Assembly (NCBI GenBank): GCA_007123265.1
Contig: SKLK01000067.1
Location: 1 to 32,421 of the forward strand
DNA length: 32,421 nt
From: Kiritimatiellia bacterium
GTDB lineage: Bacteria > Verrucomicrobiota > Kiritimatiellia > SLAD01
Reading direction: 5' to 3'
A program made the position numbers and the translations under genes. Positions 8,107 to 14,796 of this stretch are shown here, piece after piece. The notes under the pieces are model-generated. The model worked only from the letters and a program-made list of their open reading frames with translations, ran no database searches and was not told the DNA's origin. Within the stretch, counting starts at the first letter, position 1; the number at the start of each line of letters is the position of its first letter.

Positions 8107-9435
8107 ATGTTTGATACCCTGACAGGATCCCTGCAAAAGATATTTAAGAACCTGCGCGGCTACGGCAAGTTATCCGAGAGTAATATTAAGGACGCCTTGC
8201 GCGAAGTCCGGTTGGCCTTACTGGAGGCGGACGTACATTTTGAGGTGGTACGCGATTTTGTAAAGCGCGTGCGCGAACAATGTATGGGCGAGGACGTGTT
8301 GGCTTCCATCACCCCGGGCCAGCAGGTGATCAAGCGTATCCACGACGAATTGGTGCGTTTGCTGGGCGAGAACCGGAAGGACTTCGATCTTAACGCGCGT
8401 CCAGCGGCGGTGATGTTGCTGGGCTTGCACGGTGCCGGTAAGACGACCACAGCCGGTAAATTGGCGGCCCGCTGGAAGAAGGAAGGGCGTAAGGTGATGT
8501 TGGTCGCCTGCGATATCCGCCGTCCGGCGGCGGTTGATCAGTTGCAAATTCTGGGCCGTCAGATCGGCGTGGACGTGATCCCGCCGGAACCCGGCGAAAG
8601 CGTCCCCGCGCTGGGACGCCGCGCCCGAAAAGCCGGTGAGGCCGCTGCGGTGGATGTCATGATCTACGACACCGGCGGCCGCTTCCAAGTGGACGAGGAA
8701 TTAGTCGACGAACTGCGTCAGCTAAAGTCAGCCATCGAACCGCAGAATGTGGCGCTGGTGGTGGATGCGGCGATTGGCCAGGAATCGGTGCATGTGGCCG
8801 AGACCTTTCATGAGGCCGTCGGTTTGACGGGGTTGATTTTGACCAAGCTGGACGGTGACGCGCGCGGTGGTGCCGCCTTGTCGATCCAGCAGGTGACCGG
8901 GTGCCCGATCCTTTTGGTCGGCGTCGGGGAGCGGGCCGAGGATCTGGAGCCGTTCTATCCCGATCGTATGGCCTCCCGCATCCTTGGCATGGGCGATGTG
9001 GTGAGCTTGGTGGAAAAGGCGCAATCGGTTGTCAACGAGCAGGATATGCTGCGCATGGAAGACCGGATGCGGAAGAATACCTTCAATTTCGAGGATTTTT
9101 TGGCGCAATTGGAGCAGATGGAAAAGATGGGGCCGCTGGAAAATCTCTTGGATATGTTGCCGGGCGGGATGGAGCTGCCTGAACAGGCGCGCCAGCAATT
9201 GGGCCAGAATTCGCAGAGCGAATGGGGGCGTGCCAAGGCCATCATTCAAAGCATGACCCCCAAAGAGCGTCGTAACCCGCTGTTGATCAAGGGCCGTCGC
9301 CGGGACCGGATTGCCCGGGGCAGCGGCACCGATATCCGGGCCGTGAACGATTTGCTGAAGCGGTTCGAGCAAATGAAGCGGATGACGAAAAAGATGAAAA
9401 AGATGGAAAAAAGGTTGCGTAAGAGCCGGAAGTGA
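8107..9435 (+). CDS. ffh: signal recognition particle protein Ffh
   Basis: 442 residues, the normal Ffh length. The N domain is helical (about 1-95). The G domain has GLHGAGKTTT (G106-T115), DTGGR (188-192), TKLDGDARGG (from T246) and VGERAEDLEPF. The C-terminal M domain contains SMTPKERRNP, GSGTDIRAVN and a Met/Lys-rich end (KRMTKKMKKMEKRLRK). Ffh with 4.5S/SRP RNA binds signal sequences at the ribosome and delivers them to FtsY. ATG 8107 was chosen because the protein then begins MFDTLTGSLQKIF as in the family, with CGGAG 8 bases upstream. Unusual: the third GTPase motif reads DTGGR instead of the nearly universal DTAGR. Confidence 0.96.
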   Translation: MFDTLTGSLQKIFKNLRGYGKLSESNIKDALREVRLALLEADVHFEVVRDFVKRVREQCMGEDVLASITPGQQVIKRIHDELVRLLGENRKDFDLNARPAAVMLLGLHGAGKTTTAGKLAARWKKEGRKVMLVACDIRRPAAVDQLQILGRQIGVDVIPPEPGESVPALGRRARKAGEAAAVDVMIYDTGGRFQVDEELVDELRQLKSAIEPQNVALVVDAAIGQESVHVAETFHEAVGLTGLILTKLDGDARGGAALSIQQVTGCPILLVGVGERAEDLEPFYPDRMASRILGMGDVVSLVEKAQSVVNEQDMLRMEDRMRKNTFNFEDFLAQLEQMEKMGPLENLLDMLPGGMELPEQARQQLGQNSQSEWGRAKAIIQSMTPKERRNPLLIKGRRRDRIARGSGTDIRAVNDLLKRFEQMKRMTKKMKKMEKRLRKSRK

Positions 9436-9522
9436 GATACACACTTCCCTCTTTCATCGGGAACACGTCTGTCTGCGCATCAGGTTGCGCGGGGCATCGT
9501 GTCCAGCGGAGGATTAAACGGC

Positions 9523-9915
9523 ATGGCGGTAAAAGTAAGATTACGGCGGATGGGCCGGAAAAATACCCCTTTCTATCGAGTGGTAGCAAGCGATTCGCGG
9601 TGTTCAAACACCGGACGATTTCTGGAGTCATTGGGGTGGTACGACCCGGTCAAAAAAGATGTGAACTATTCGCTGAACATGGAGCGGGTCGATTATTGGC
9701 AGCAAAACGGCGCCATTTTTTCCGATACCGTGAAGAGTTTGGTGCGCAAGGCGCGTAAGAATCAACACGTGGCGCCTGCGGCACCTGTAGCAGCGGAGGC
9801 TGTTGCACCGGTGGCAGAGGCGGCGCCCGTTGCGGAGACCGCGCCGGTAGCCGACGCTGAGGCGGAAGCGCCTGCGGCGACGGAAACGGAAGAAAAGCCG
9901 ACTGACGCGTCATGA
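9523..9915 (+). CDS. rpsP: 30S ribosomal protein bS16 with Ala/Pro/Glu tail
   Basis: 130 residues. The first ~83 are ordinary bS16 (MAVKVRLRRMGRKNTPFYR, LGWYDPVKK). From about residue 86 a tail follows that is almost only Ala, Pro, Val, Glu and Thr and probably unstructured. bS16 is usually 80-95 residues, so the tail is an extension. ATG 9523 has AGCGGAGGA about 9 bases upstream; an in-frame start at 9499 would add eight residues not seen in the family. The stop overlaps khpA by 4 bases. First gene of the rpsP-khpA-trmD-rplS set. Confidence 0.95.
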   Translation: MAVKVRLRRMGRKNTPFYRVVASDSRCSNTGRFLESLGWYDPVKKDVNYSLNMERVDYWQQNGAIFSDTVKSLVRKARKNQHVAPAAPVAAEAVAPVAEAAPVAETAPVADAEAEAPAATETEEKPTDAS

Positions 9916-10142
9916 AGCGGACGTTGCTGAATGTGGTACGACAACTGGTCGACCATCCGGCCGATGTGCGCTTGACAGAAATGCATGGTGCGACGACCTC
10001 GATTTATGAGCTGCGTTGTCACAGTGGCGATGTCGGAAAGATTATTGGAAAGGATGGCAAGACCGTCAGCGCCATCCGCACTTTAGCCGGTGTCATGGCC
10101 GTCCGGCGTGGCCGGAAAGCGGTGTTGGAAGTGGTGGAATAA
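9912..10142 (+). CDS. khpA: KH-domain RNA-binding protein KhpA
   Basis: 76 residues forming one type II KH domain. The RNA-binding GxxG loop is in GKIIGKDGKT (about residues 42-51). The family (KhpA, formerly YlqC) binds RNA broadly, usually with KhpB, and acts in cell size control and post-transcriptional regulation. Its place directly after rpsP is the standard one. ATGA overlap with rpsP; only 6 bases to trmD. In most genomes rimM follows; here it is missing. Confidence 0.92.
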   Translation: MKRTLLNVVRQLVDHPADVRLTEMHGATTSIYELRCHSGDVGKIIGKDGKTVSAIRTLAGVMAVRRGRKAVLEVVE

Positions 10143-10148
10143 GCGCGA

Positions 10149-10832
10149 ATGAGCGCGCCACTCAAGATGGATGTGATCACCATCTTCCCGGGCATGTTAT
10201 CGGGCTTCTTGGGTGAAAGCATGATCAAGCGCGCGATGCAAGCGGGCTTGGTCGACCTGAATCCGGTGGATTTGCGGGATTTCACGCACGATACGCACCG
10301 CACCACGGATGATCGGCCGTACGGCGGTGGTCCCGGTATGGTGATGAAGCCGGAACCGATTTTTGAGGCCGTGGCGGCGGTGAAAACGACGGCGGCCCGG
10401 GTGATTTTGATGTCGCCTCAAGGGCGGCCTTTTTCGCAGGCGCTGGCGCGGGAGCTGGCGCAAGAGCGTCACTTGGTGTTCATTTGCGGACACTATGAAG
10501 GGGTCGACGAGCGAGTGCGCGAGGCCTTGGTGACGGACGAAATATCGATTGGCGACTATGTGTTGACCAACGGGGTGCTGCCGGCGGCGGTGGTGATTGA
10601 CGCGGTAACGCGGTTAATTCCCGGCGTGCTGGGGCATGATCAGTCGGCACAGGACGAGTCGTTTGCGGACGGATTGTTGGAGTATCCACAGTATACGCGT
10701 CCGCCGGTGTATGACGGTCGTAGTGTGCCGGACGTCTTGCTTTCGGGCGACCACGGCGCAGTTGAGACTTGGCGTCGTCAGCAGGCGCGGGAACGAACGC
10801 GACGCTGGCGACCGGATTTGTTGAAGGAATAG
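10149..10832 (+). CDS. trmD: tRNA (guanine37-N1)-methyltransferase TrmD
   Basis: 227 residues. It is a SPOUT-class trefoil-knot enzyme that makes m1G37 in tRNAs with G36 and so prevents +1 frameshifting. Signatures are DVITIFPGM near the start, [22 protein letters not shown], the knot segment [11 protein letters not shown] and [11 protein letters not shown], then [10 protein letters not shown]. The C-terminal helical domain looks complete. ATG 10149 was taken; a second ATG at 10167 starts nearer to the typical family N-terminus. It follows khpA directly, and rplS follows after a 76-bp spacer. Confidence 0.96.
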   Translation: MSAPLKMDVITIFPGMLSGFLGESMIKRAMQAGLVDLNPVDLRDFTHDTHRTTDDRPYGGGPGMVMKPEPIFEAVAAVKTTAARVILMSPQGRPFSQALARELAQERHLVFICGHYEGVDERVREALVTDEISIGDYVLTNGVLPAAVVIDAVTRLIPGVLGHDQSAQDESFADGLLEYPQYTRPPVYDGRSVPDVLLSGDHGAVETWRRQQARERTRRWRPDLLKE

Positions 10833-10835
10833 TGG

Positions 10836-10849
10836 CCACGTAAGCGTGG
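10836..10849 (+). other. small hairpin in trmD-rplS spacer
   Basis: CCACG-TAAG-CGTGG forms a 5-bp stem with a 4-base loop just after the trmD stop. A second weaker GGCA/TGCC stem lies at 10863-10876. No T-run follows, so it is not a clear terminator. It could be part of an rplS leader or a processing site. Confidence 0.3.
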
Positions 10850-10908
10850 TGACAAATAGAGCGGCATAAAGCTGCCAGACGGTATAAATAGAATTCGAGG
10901 ACTGGAAG

Positions 10909-11262
10909 ATGAATAACGCGATTCTTGATAAAATTAACCGGGAACAGCTCAAAGAAGAGGCCATTCCTGAATTTGGTGTCGGCGATACCGTCAGTGTCCA
11001 TGTCCGCATTCGCGAGGGCGATAAAGAGCGTATTCAGGTCTACACCGGTGTGGTGATTGCCCGTGATGGCAGCGGCTCCACCGAGACCTTCACCGTGCGC
11101 CGAATCTCCTACGGCGAAGGCGTCGAGCGCGTGTTCCCCATTCATGCGCCCACCGTGGCCAAGATCGAGGTCCAGCGGTTGGGTAAAGTGCGGCGCGCCA
11201 AGCTCTATTACTTGCGCAACTTGAGCGGTAAAAAGGCCCGCATCAAAGAGCGCCGCCCCTGA
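10909..11262 (+). CDS. rplS: 50S ribosomal protein bL19
   Basis: 117 residues, the normal bL19 length. Family-type stretches are [26 protein letters not shown]-like [27 protein letters not shown] and [13 protein letters not shown] near the C-terminus. bL19 lies at the 30S-50S interface. GAGGACTGGAAG before ATG 10909 provides the ribosome site. The 76-bp spacer after trmD is the only sizeable gap in the cluster and may hold separate expression signals. A 7-bp GC hairpin spans the stop codon. Confidence 0.97.
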   Translation: MNNAILDKINREQLKEEAIPEFGVGDTVSVHVRIREGDKERIQVYTGVVIARDGSGSTETFTVRRISYGEGVERVFPIHAPTVAKIEVQRLGKVRRAKLYYLRNLSGKKARIKERRP

Positions 11263-11270
11263 TGCGGCGC
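11250..11270 (+). other. GC-rich hairpin spanning the rplS stop codon
   Basis: GCGCCGC (11250-11256) and GCGGCGC (11264-11270) are perfect inverted repeats with a 7-base loop that includes the rplS stop. No T-run follows. It could stabilise the 3' end of a processed rplS mRNA or slow read-through to rnhB. Confidence 0.35.
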
Positions 11271-11289
11271 GCCGGGCGCGGAGCAGCCC

Positions 11290-11928
11290 ATGCTTGCCTA
11301 CGAACGATCGGCTTGGAACGCAGGCGTCAAGCGATTGGCAGGGGTGGATGAAGCCGGTCGCGGCCCCTTGGCCGGTCCAGTAGTCGCAGCGGCGGTTCGA
11401 ATCGACCAGTCCTGGTTGGATTCCCCATCGGCGCCCAACGAACTTTCGGCGATTGCCGATTCCAAAAAATGCACCGCCCGTCGGCGTGAGCGGCTGTACG
11501 CATTTTTGACCGAATGGCCCCACGTTCACTATGCCGTGGCGACGATCCCGCCCGAAACCATTGACGCCATCAACATTCTGCAAGCTACCCACCGCGCCAT
11601 GGCCGAGGCGCTGGCCGGTTTGCGACCGGCTGCGGAGCATGCCTTGATCGATGGGCGGCCGGTGCCCGGTTTACCTTGTCCCTCCACCGCCATCGTCGGT
11701 GGCGATGGCCTGAGCCTATTGATCGCGGCCGCGAGTATCCTCGCCAAAGTGACCCGGGACCGGATCATGCTGGAGTGGGACGCGATCTATCCGCATTACG
11801 GCTTTGCCGCGCACAAAGGCTACGGGACCCAAGCCCATTTGGCAGCCCTGCGTCAACACGGGCCGTGCCCGTTGCACCGCCGCAGTTTTGCTCCAGTTGC
11901 CCAATGCCTCAGCGAGACGGAGCCATGA
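11290..11928 (+). CDS. rnhB: ribonuclease HII
   Basis: 212 residues. RNase HII cuts the RNA strand of RNA-DNA hybrids and single ribonucleotides in DNA. The signature [15 protein letters not shown] gives catalytic D20 and E21; D121 lies in LIDGRPVPG and D157 in [21 protein letters not shown] and the HRRSFAPV end are typical. CGGAG about 9 bases before ATG 11290 supports the start. The last bases overlap yraN (ATGA). The rplS-rnhB-yraN order is common in bacteria. Confidence 0.96.
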   Translation: MLAYERSAWNAGVKRLAGVDEAGRGPLAGPVVAAAVRIDQSWLDSPSAPNELSAIADSKKCTARRRERLYAFLTEWPHVHYAVATIPPETIDAINILQATHRAMAEALAGLRPAAEHALIDGRPVPGLPCPSTAIVGGDGLSLLIAAASILAKVTRDRIMLEWDAIYPHYGFAAHKGYGTQAHLAALRQHGPCPLHRRSFAPVAQCLSETEP

Positions 11929-12344
11929 TCGGCCATTGGTTCCGGCGCCGCACCCAACCGGCCCATCTCCGCACCGGCGAATGGGGCGAGCGGGTCGCGT
12001 CCCGGTATTTGCGGCGACAGGGCTACAAGGTGCTGCGACAGCGAAGGCGGGTTGGCCGGGCGGAAATCGATCTGATTGTCCGGCGCAAGTCGCTGCTGGT
12101 ATTCGTAGAAGTCAAAACCCGCGCCTCCGAGGTGATGGGGCGCCCGCTGGCGGCGGTGGATCGCAAGAAGCAGCGGCTGTTGGCCATTGCGGCGCTTCGG
12201 TACATGCGCCGGTTACGGGTTAAACCGGCCCTATTCCGCTTCGACGTGATCGAAGTCATTGGCACCGAGGACGCCGGTCGCCCGGAAATCCGGCATATCG
12301 AAAACGCATTCAACCTGCCCCCCGGCTACCGTGTGCCGTGGTGA
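11925..12344 (+). CDS. YraN/UPF0102 family nuclease-fold protein
   Basis: 139 residues. Typical pieces are GEWGERVASRYLRRQGY, then RAEIDLIV and LVFVEVKTR, which together supply the D and ExK residues of a PD-(D/E)xK nuclease fold. The biochemical role of the family is not settled; it is thought to act on Holliday-junction or recombination intermediates. It overlaps rnhB by 4 bases. Its stop codon (12342-12344) lies at the left edge of the 117-bp direct repeat that flanks the inserted element, so the glycosyltransferase gene probably followed directly before the insertion. Confidence 0.88.
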   Translation: MIGHWFRRRTQPAHLRTGEWGERVASRYLRRQGYKVLRQRRRVGRAEIDLIVRRKSLLVFVEVKTRASEVMGRPLAAVDRKKQRLLAIAALRYMRRLRVKPALFRFDVIEVIGTEDAGRPEIRHIENAFNLPPGYRVPW

Positions 12345-12460
12345 GTCCGGGGTTTGCTTTTCTGCCGAACCGTTGTTCCGGTGGGTGACTACCCCCGCTT
12401 TGGAGTTGCAGGATGGCCAGACACTGTTCATCGTTGGCCCATTATGCATGTTGCTTTCTT
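12344..12460. repeat. left 117-bp direct repeat flanking the inserted element
   Basis: It matches 13599-13715 at a constant offset of 1255 bases. The right-hand 98 bases (12363-12460) differ at one position only; the left 19 bases contain eight differences, seven of them in one block. In total 108 of 117 positions agree. The repeat ends exactly where the 10-bp terminal repeat of the element starts. It contains the upstream region and first codons of the glycosyltransferase gene. Confidence 0.9.
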
Positions 12461-12524
12461 CCTGAGTTCAACACCCCTAATAAAAGCGCTCAAGACCCCT
12501 TTAAACATCGGATTACCCTTTTAG
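12444..12524 (+). pseudogene. truncated 5' copy of the glycosyltransferase gene
   Basis: ATG 12444 begins with the same five codons (MHVAF) as the intact gene at 13699. After the element boundary at 12460 the frame runs into insert sequence and stops at TAG 12522-12524, giving 26 codons. It is a remnant made by the duplication. If translated it would yield a short peptide of no evident function. Confidence 0.75.
12461..12470. repeat. outer terminal inverted repeat, left
   Basis: CCTGAGTTCA, exact reverse complement of 13589-13598. It starts at the first base after the left direct repeat. The motif ACACCC follows directly here; on the right arm the same motif (as complement) comes after 8 further bases. 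Confidence 0.7.
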
Positions 12525-12568
12525 GTTGCTTGGCGATGCTTGAAAGAGCGCAATCTGCGTCAGAACGT

Positions 12569-12604
12569 GAGATAAGGGCGAAAGATTAAGGCGAAAGACA
12601 AGGG
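12569..12604. repeat. inner 36-bp inverted repeat, left arm
   Basis: The arm pairs with 13427-13462 with two mismatches. It is itself built from iterated units: AAGGGCGAAAGA, AAGGCGAAAGA and a final AAGGG. It ends 5 bases before the start codon of the four-helix-bundle gene, so its AAGGG could serve as the ribosome site, and folding of the stem could hide that site. Confidence 0.85.
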
Positions 12605-12609
12605 TTGAG

Positions 12610-13368
12610 ATGATGGCGCGTTACTTCCCGCATGAACAGCTTGATGTATACGGTGTTGCATTGAGGTTCGCAACGCTTGCGGACAGAATGTTGTCCACAT
12701 GGGAATCCTCCTGGGCTGTGCACAGTCAGTTTGACCGTGCGGTTGAGAGTATGGTGACCAATTTAGCCAAGGCCGCACGCCTTCGCGCCAGCGATGCCGG
12801 GATTTACAGCTTGGAGTGTTCGCTGGGGTCTGTTCTGGAATGCGCGGCATGCATGGATGTGGCTTTCTGCCGCGGATTGGTGGATGCGACGAGGATGAAC
12901 TCAGCCAAAGACCTGCTTCGGCAGATTGCCCGTATGGAGGTCGGATTACGCAAATCCTGGGATGCGTGTGTCAGTGAGCAACCTGACGCATATGGTGCGG
13001 ACTCAGAGAGATACTTCCGACACGAGACACTCGAAGTCTATCAACGCTCCCTGCAGATGCACGAGGCCTTGCATGCCATTTGGCAGATGGGTCAAAAGCG
13101 ATCGAGGCATGTAAAGAGAATCGATGAACTGACGACCAGCCTGACACTGAATATCGCGGAAGGTAACGGACGGTTCTCGAAGGTTGATCACCGCAATTTC
13201 ATCGGCACTGCAGAGGACGCAGCAACCAAGCTTGCCGCCTACCTGGATCTGCTTGCACCTGCGGCGCTGGTCGATACTAAACAAGTCAAGTGCTACTTGC
13301 GTGAAGTCATGGCTATGTTGTCCGGGCTGAGAGGGTATCTGGGTGAGTCGCGCAATGGGGAGCGATGA
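12610..13368 (+). CDS. tandem four-helix-bundle protein (S23/IVS family)
   Basis: 252 residues, about twice the usual ~120 of this family, and clearly two copies in tandem. The halves open alike: YFPHEQLDVYGVAL at residue 5 and YFRHETLEVYQRSL at residue 135. The C-terminal half keeps the family signature NIAEGNGRFSKVDHRNFI and the long following helix; the N-terminal half has NLAKAARLRASDAG at the same place and has lost the Glu-Gly. Related proteins are encoded in 23S rRNA intervening sequences and as stand-alone genes, and the accessory protein Avd of diversity-generating retroelements shares the fold. Their role is poorly known; RNA binding or scaffolding is suggested. It is the only gene of the inserted element. 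Confidence 0.85.
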   Translation: MMARYFPHEQLDVYGVALRFATLADRMLSTWESSWAVHSQFDRAVESMVTNLAKAARLRASDAGIYSLECSLGSVLECAACMDVAFCRGLVDATRMNSAKDLLRQIARMEVGLRKSWDACVSEQPDAYGADSERYFRHETLEVYQRSLQMHEALHAIWQMGQKRSRHVKRIDELTTSLTLNIAEGNGRFSKVDHRNFIGTAEDAATKLAAYLDLLAPAALVDTKQVKCYLREVMAMLSGLRGYLGESRNGER

Positions 13369-13426
13369 ATCAGGAAACGGTCGTTCGACGAGTTCAGAAA
13401 GAAGATTAAGATGAAGCGATCTTATT

Positions 13427-13462
13427 CCCTTGTCTTTCGCCTTCATCTTTCGCCTTTATCTC
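13427..13462. repeat. inner 36-bp inverted repeat, right arm
   Basis: Reverse complement of 12569-12604 at 34 of 36 positions. It lies 58 bases after the stop of the four-helix-bundle gene. Transcribed together, the arms would form a long stem with an 822-base loop holding the whole gene, as in rRNA intervening sequences. Confidence 0.85.
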
Positions 13463-13588
13463 TGGCTGCGGAAAGATGGCCGGTAAGAAAAAGAGGGGAG
13501 CAACTCTAATCCAGGTTAATCCGATGCAGAAATGGAAATAACATGAGCCGGGACTTCGATTAAGATTTCGCCTCGGGTGTCCCAATCC

Positions 13589-13598
13589 TGAACTCAGG
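13589..13598. repeat. outer terminal inverted repeat, right
   Basis: TGAACTCAGG, exact reverse complement of 12461-12470. The right direct repeat starts at the next base. The 126 bases between this repeat and the inner arm show no gene. Confidence 0.7.
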
Positions 13599-13715
13599 AG
13601 TCCGCGGTTTTTCCCCATGCCGAACCGTTGTTCCGGTGGGTGATTACCCCCGCTTTGGAGTTGCAGGATGGCCAGACACTGTTCATCGTTGGCCCATTAT
13701 GCATGTTGCTTTCTT
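13599..13715. repeat. right 117-bp direct repeat flanking the inserted element
   Basis: Second copy of 12344-12460. It carries the sequence before the glycosyltransferase gene and its first codons (ATG 13699), so this copy keeps the gene intact. The copies diverge directly after base 13715. Confidence 0.9.
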
Positions 13716-14796
13716 GATGCAAAACACCGGTTCGATTTACGGGGCGGAACGAGCCACCCTGGATACCATTGGTCTTCTGACGCGCGCGTCGGATATCCGC
13801 GTGTCGGTGTGGTTGATCCACGAAACCCGGGTCCAAGACCGGCCCCGCGATTTAGCCGACGCCCTTGCGGCGTTGAACGTGACGTTGCAGGAATTTCCCG
13901 TTAACCGGGCTTTGTCCCCGTCGCTCATGCGCGAGATACGCCGGGCGGTCGATACGCAGCAGGTCGATATCCTGCATACCGTCGGCTACAAAGCCGATAT
14001 TCATGGCGGCAGCGCGGTGGGGTGGGGGCGGGTGCGGCCCGTGGTCAGCACCGTGCATGGCTGGCTGTTTCGGCCGGATCGCAAGGAACGCTTCTATCAC
14101 TGGCTGAACCTGCTTTGGCTGCGGCGTTTTCCGCGGGTCATTGTGTTGTCGCGCTATTATCAGGATTACGTCCTTCGAAAAGGGATATCCGCCGATCGGG
14201 TGCGCCGGATTCCGTCCGGTTTCGAGGCGGGCCCGTTCCAGCCCCGTACGCCCGATGGGAGCGGGTTCACATGGGGCATGCTGGGACGGTTGAGCGAAGA
14301 AAAGAATCATCCATTGTTCATCGATGCGATGGCGCTCTTGCATGAGCGTGGCTATGCGGTGAAGGGGATCATTGCGGGAACGGGACCCCTCGATGATACG
14401 ATTCGTGCCCGGATCGCCGCGCGCGATCTGTCGGACGTCATCCATATGAAGGGGTATATGCCAACATCCACGTTTTTTGAGCAGGTGGATGCCTTGGCCG
14501 TGTGTTCACGGATTGAGAATTTGCCCTACAGCGTTTTGGAAGCCATGGCCCGTGGCGTGCCGGTGCAGGCCACCCACGTGGGTGGCTTGCCCGATTTGAT
14601 CGAGGACGGGGTGACGGGCGTTCTGGTGCCGTCGGATGATCCGGGCGCCTGGGCGGATCGCGCCGCCGAGTGGACGCAAGACGAGGCCTGTTATCGCCGG
14701 TTTGCGACCGCAGCACGGGCCAAGTTTGAGCGGGAATTTTCGTCGGCGCAACATCTTGAGGCCCATCGACGGCTGTACGAGGAGCTGATTTCGTGA
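13699..14796 (+). CDS. GT4-family glycosyltransferase
   Basis: 365 residues of a GT-B-fold glycosyltransferase. The N-terminal half has GSIYGAERATL (donor loop region) and ILHTVGYKADIHG. The C-terminal half has WGMLGRLSEEKNHPLFIDA, IIAGTGP and the GT4 EX7E motif in ENLPYSVLE (E273 and E281), then THVGGLPDLIEDGVTG. It should transfer a sugar from a nucleotide donor to a cell-surface or lipid acceptor; the acceptor is unknown. I chose ATG 13699 (MHVAFLMQNTG); a GTG at 13636 would add 21 residues. No close ribosome site is visible. Its start region is duplicated on the left of the inserted element. It overlaps rsmD by 4 bases. Confidence 0.88.
   Translation: MHVAFLMQNTGSIYGAERATLDTIGLLTRASDIRVSVWLIHETRVQDRPRDLADALAALNVTLQEFPVNRALSPSLMREIRRAVDTQQVDILHTVGYKADIHGGSAVGWGRVRPVVSTVHGWLFRPDRKERFYHWLNLLWLRRFPRVIVLSRYYQDYVLRKGISADRVRRIPSGFEAGPFQPRTPDGSGFTWGMLGRLSEEKNHPLFIDAMALLHERGYAVKGIIAGTGPLDDTIRARIAARDLSDVIHMKGYMPTSTFFEQVDALAVCSRIENLPYSVLEAMARGVPVQATHVGGLPDLIEDGVTGVLVPSDDPGAWADRAAEWTQDEACYRRFATAARAKFEREFSSAQHLEAHRRLYEELIS

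Larger units (their letters stand above)
12461..13598. mobile_element. putative mobile element with four-helix-bundle (S23/IVS-type) gene
   Basis: The 1138-bp insert lies exactly between the two copies of the 117-bp direct repeat. Its ends are perfect 10-bp inverted repeats, CCTGAGTTCA at the left and TGAACTCAGG at the right. Inside is a second, 36-bp inverted repeat (34 of 36 paired) that closely frames the only gene. No transposase, integrase or reverse transcriptase is present. The layout recalls 23S rRNA intervening sequences, where a four-helix-bundle ORF lies in the loop of a long stem, but the site is a protein operon. Mobility is inferred from the boundaries and the duplicated flank. 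Confidence 0.7.

Noticed and set aside
10480-11640. 386-codon open frame on the minus strand
   Set aside because: It lies antisense to trmD, rplS and rnhB, which have clear family signatures, and its product is of unnatural composition.
12610-13368. Remnant of a 23S rRNA gene around the IVS-type protein
   Set aside because: No rRNA sequence is recognisable on either side; the neighbours are yraN and a glycosyltransferase gene.
12461-13598. Diversity-generating retroelement, because Avd is a four-helix bundle
   Set aside because: There is no reverse transcriptase, no template/variable repeat pair and no target gene with a variable C-terminus nearby.
12461-13598. Ordinary insertion sequence
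   Set aside because: The only substantial reading frame is the four-helix-bundle gene; no DDE, HUH or serine/tyrosine recombinase motif is present in either strand.
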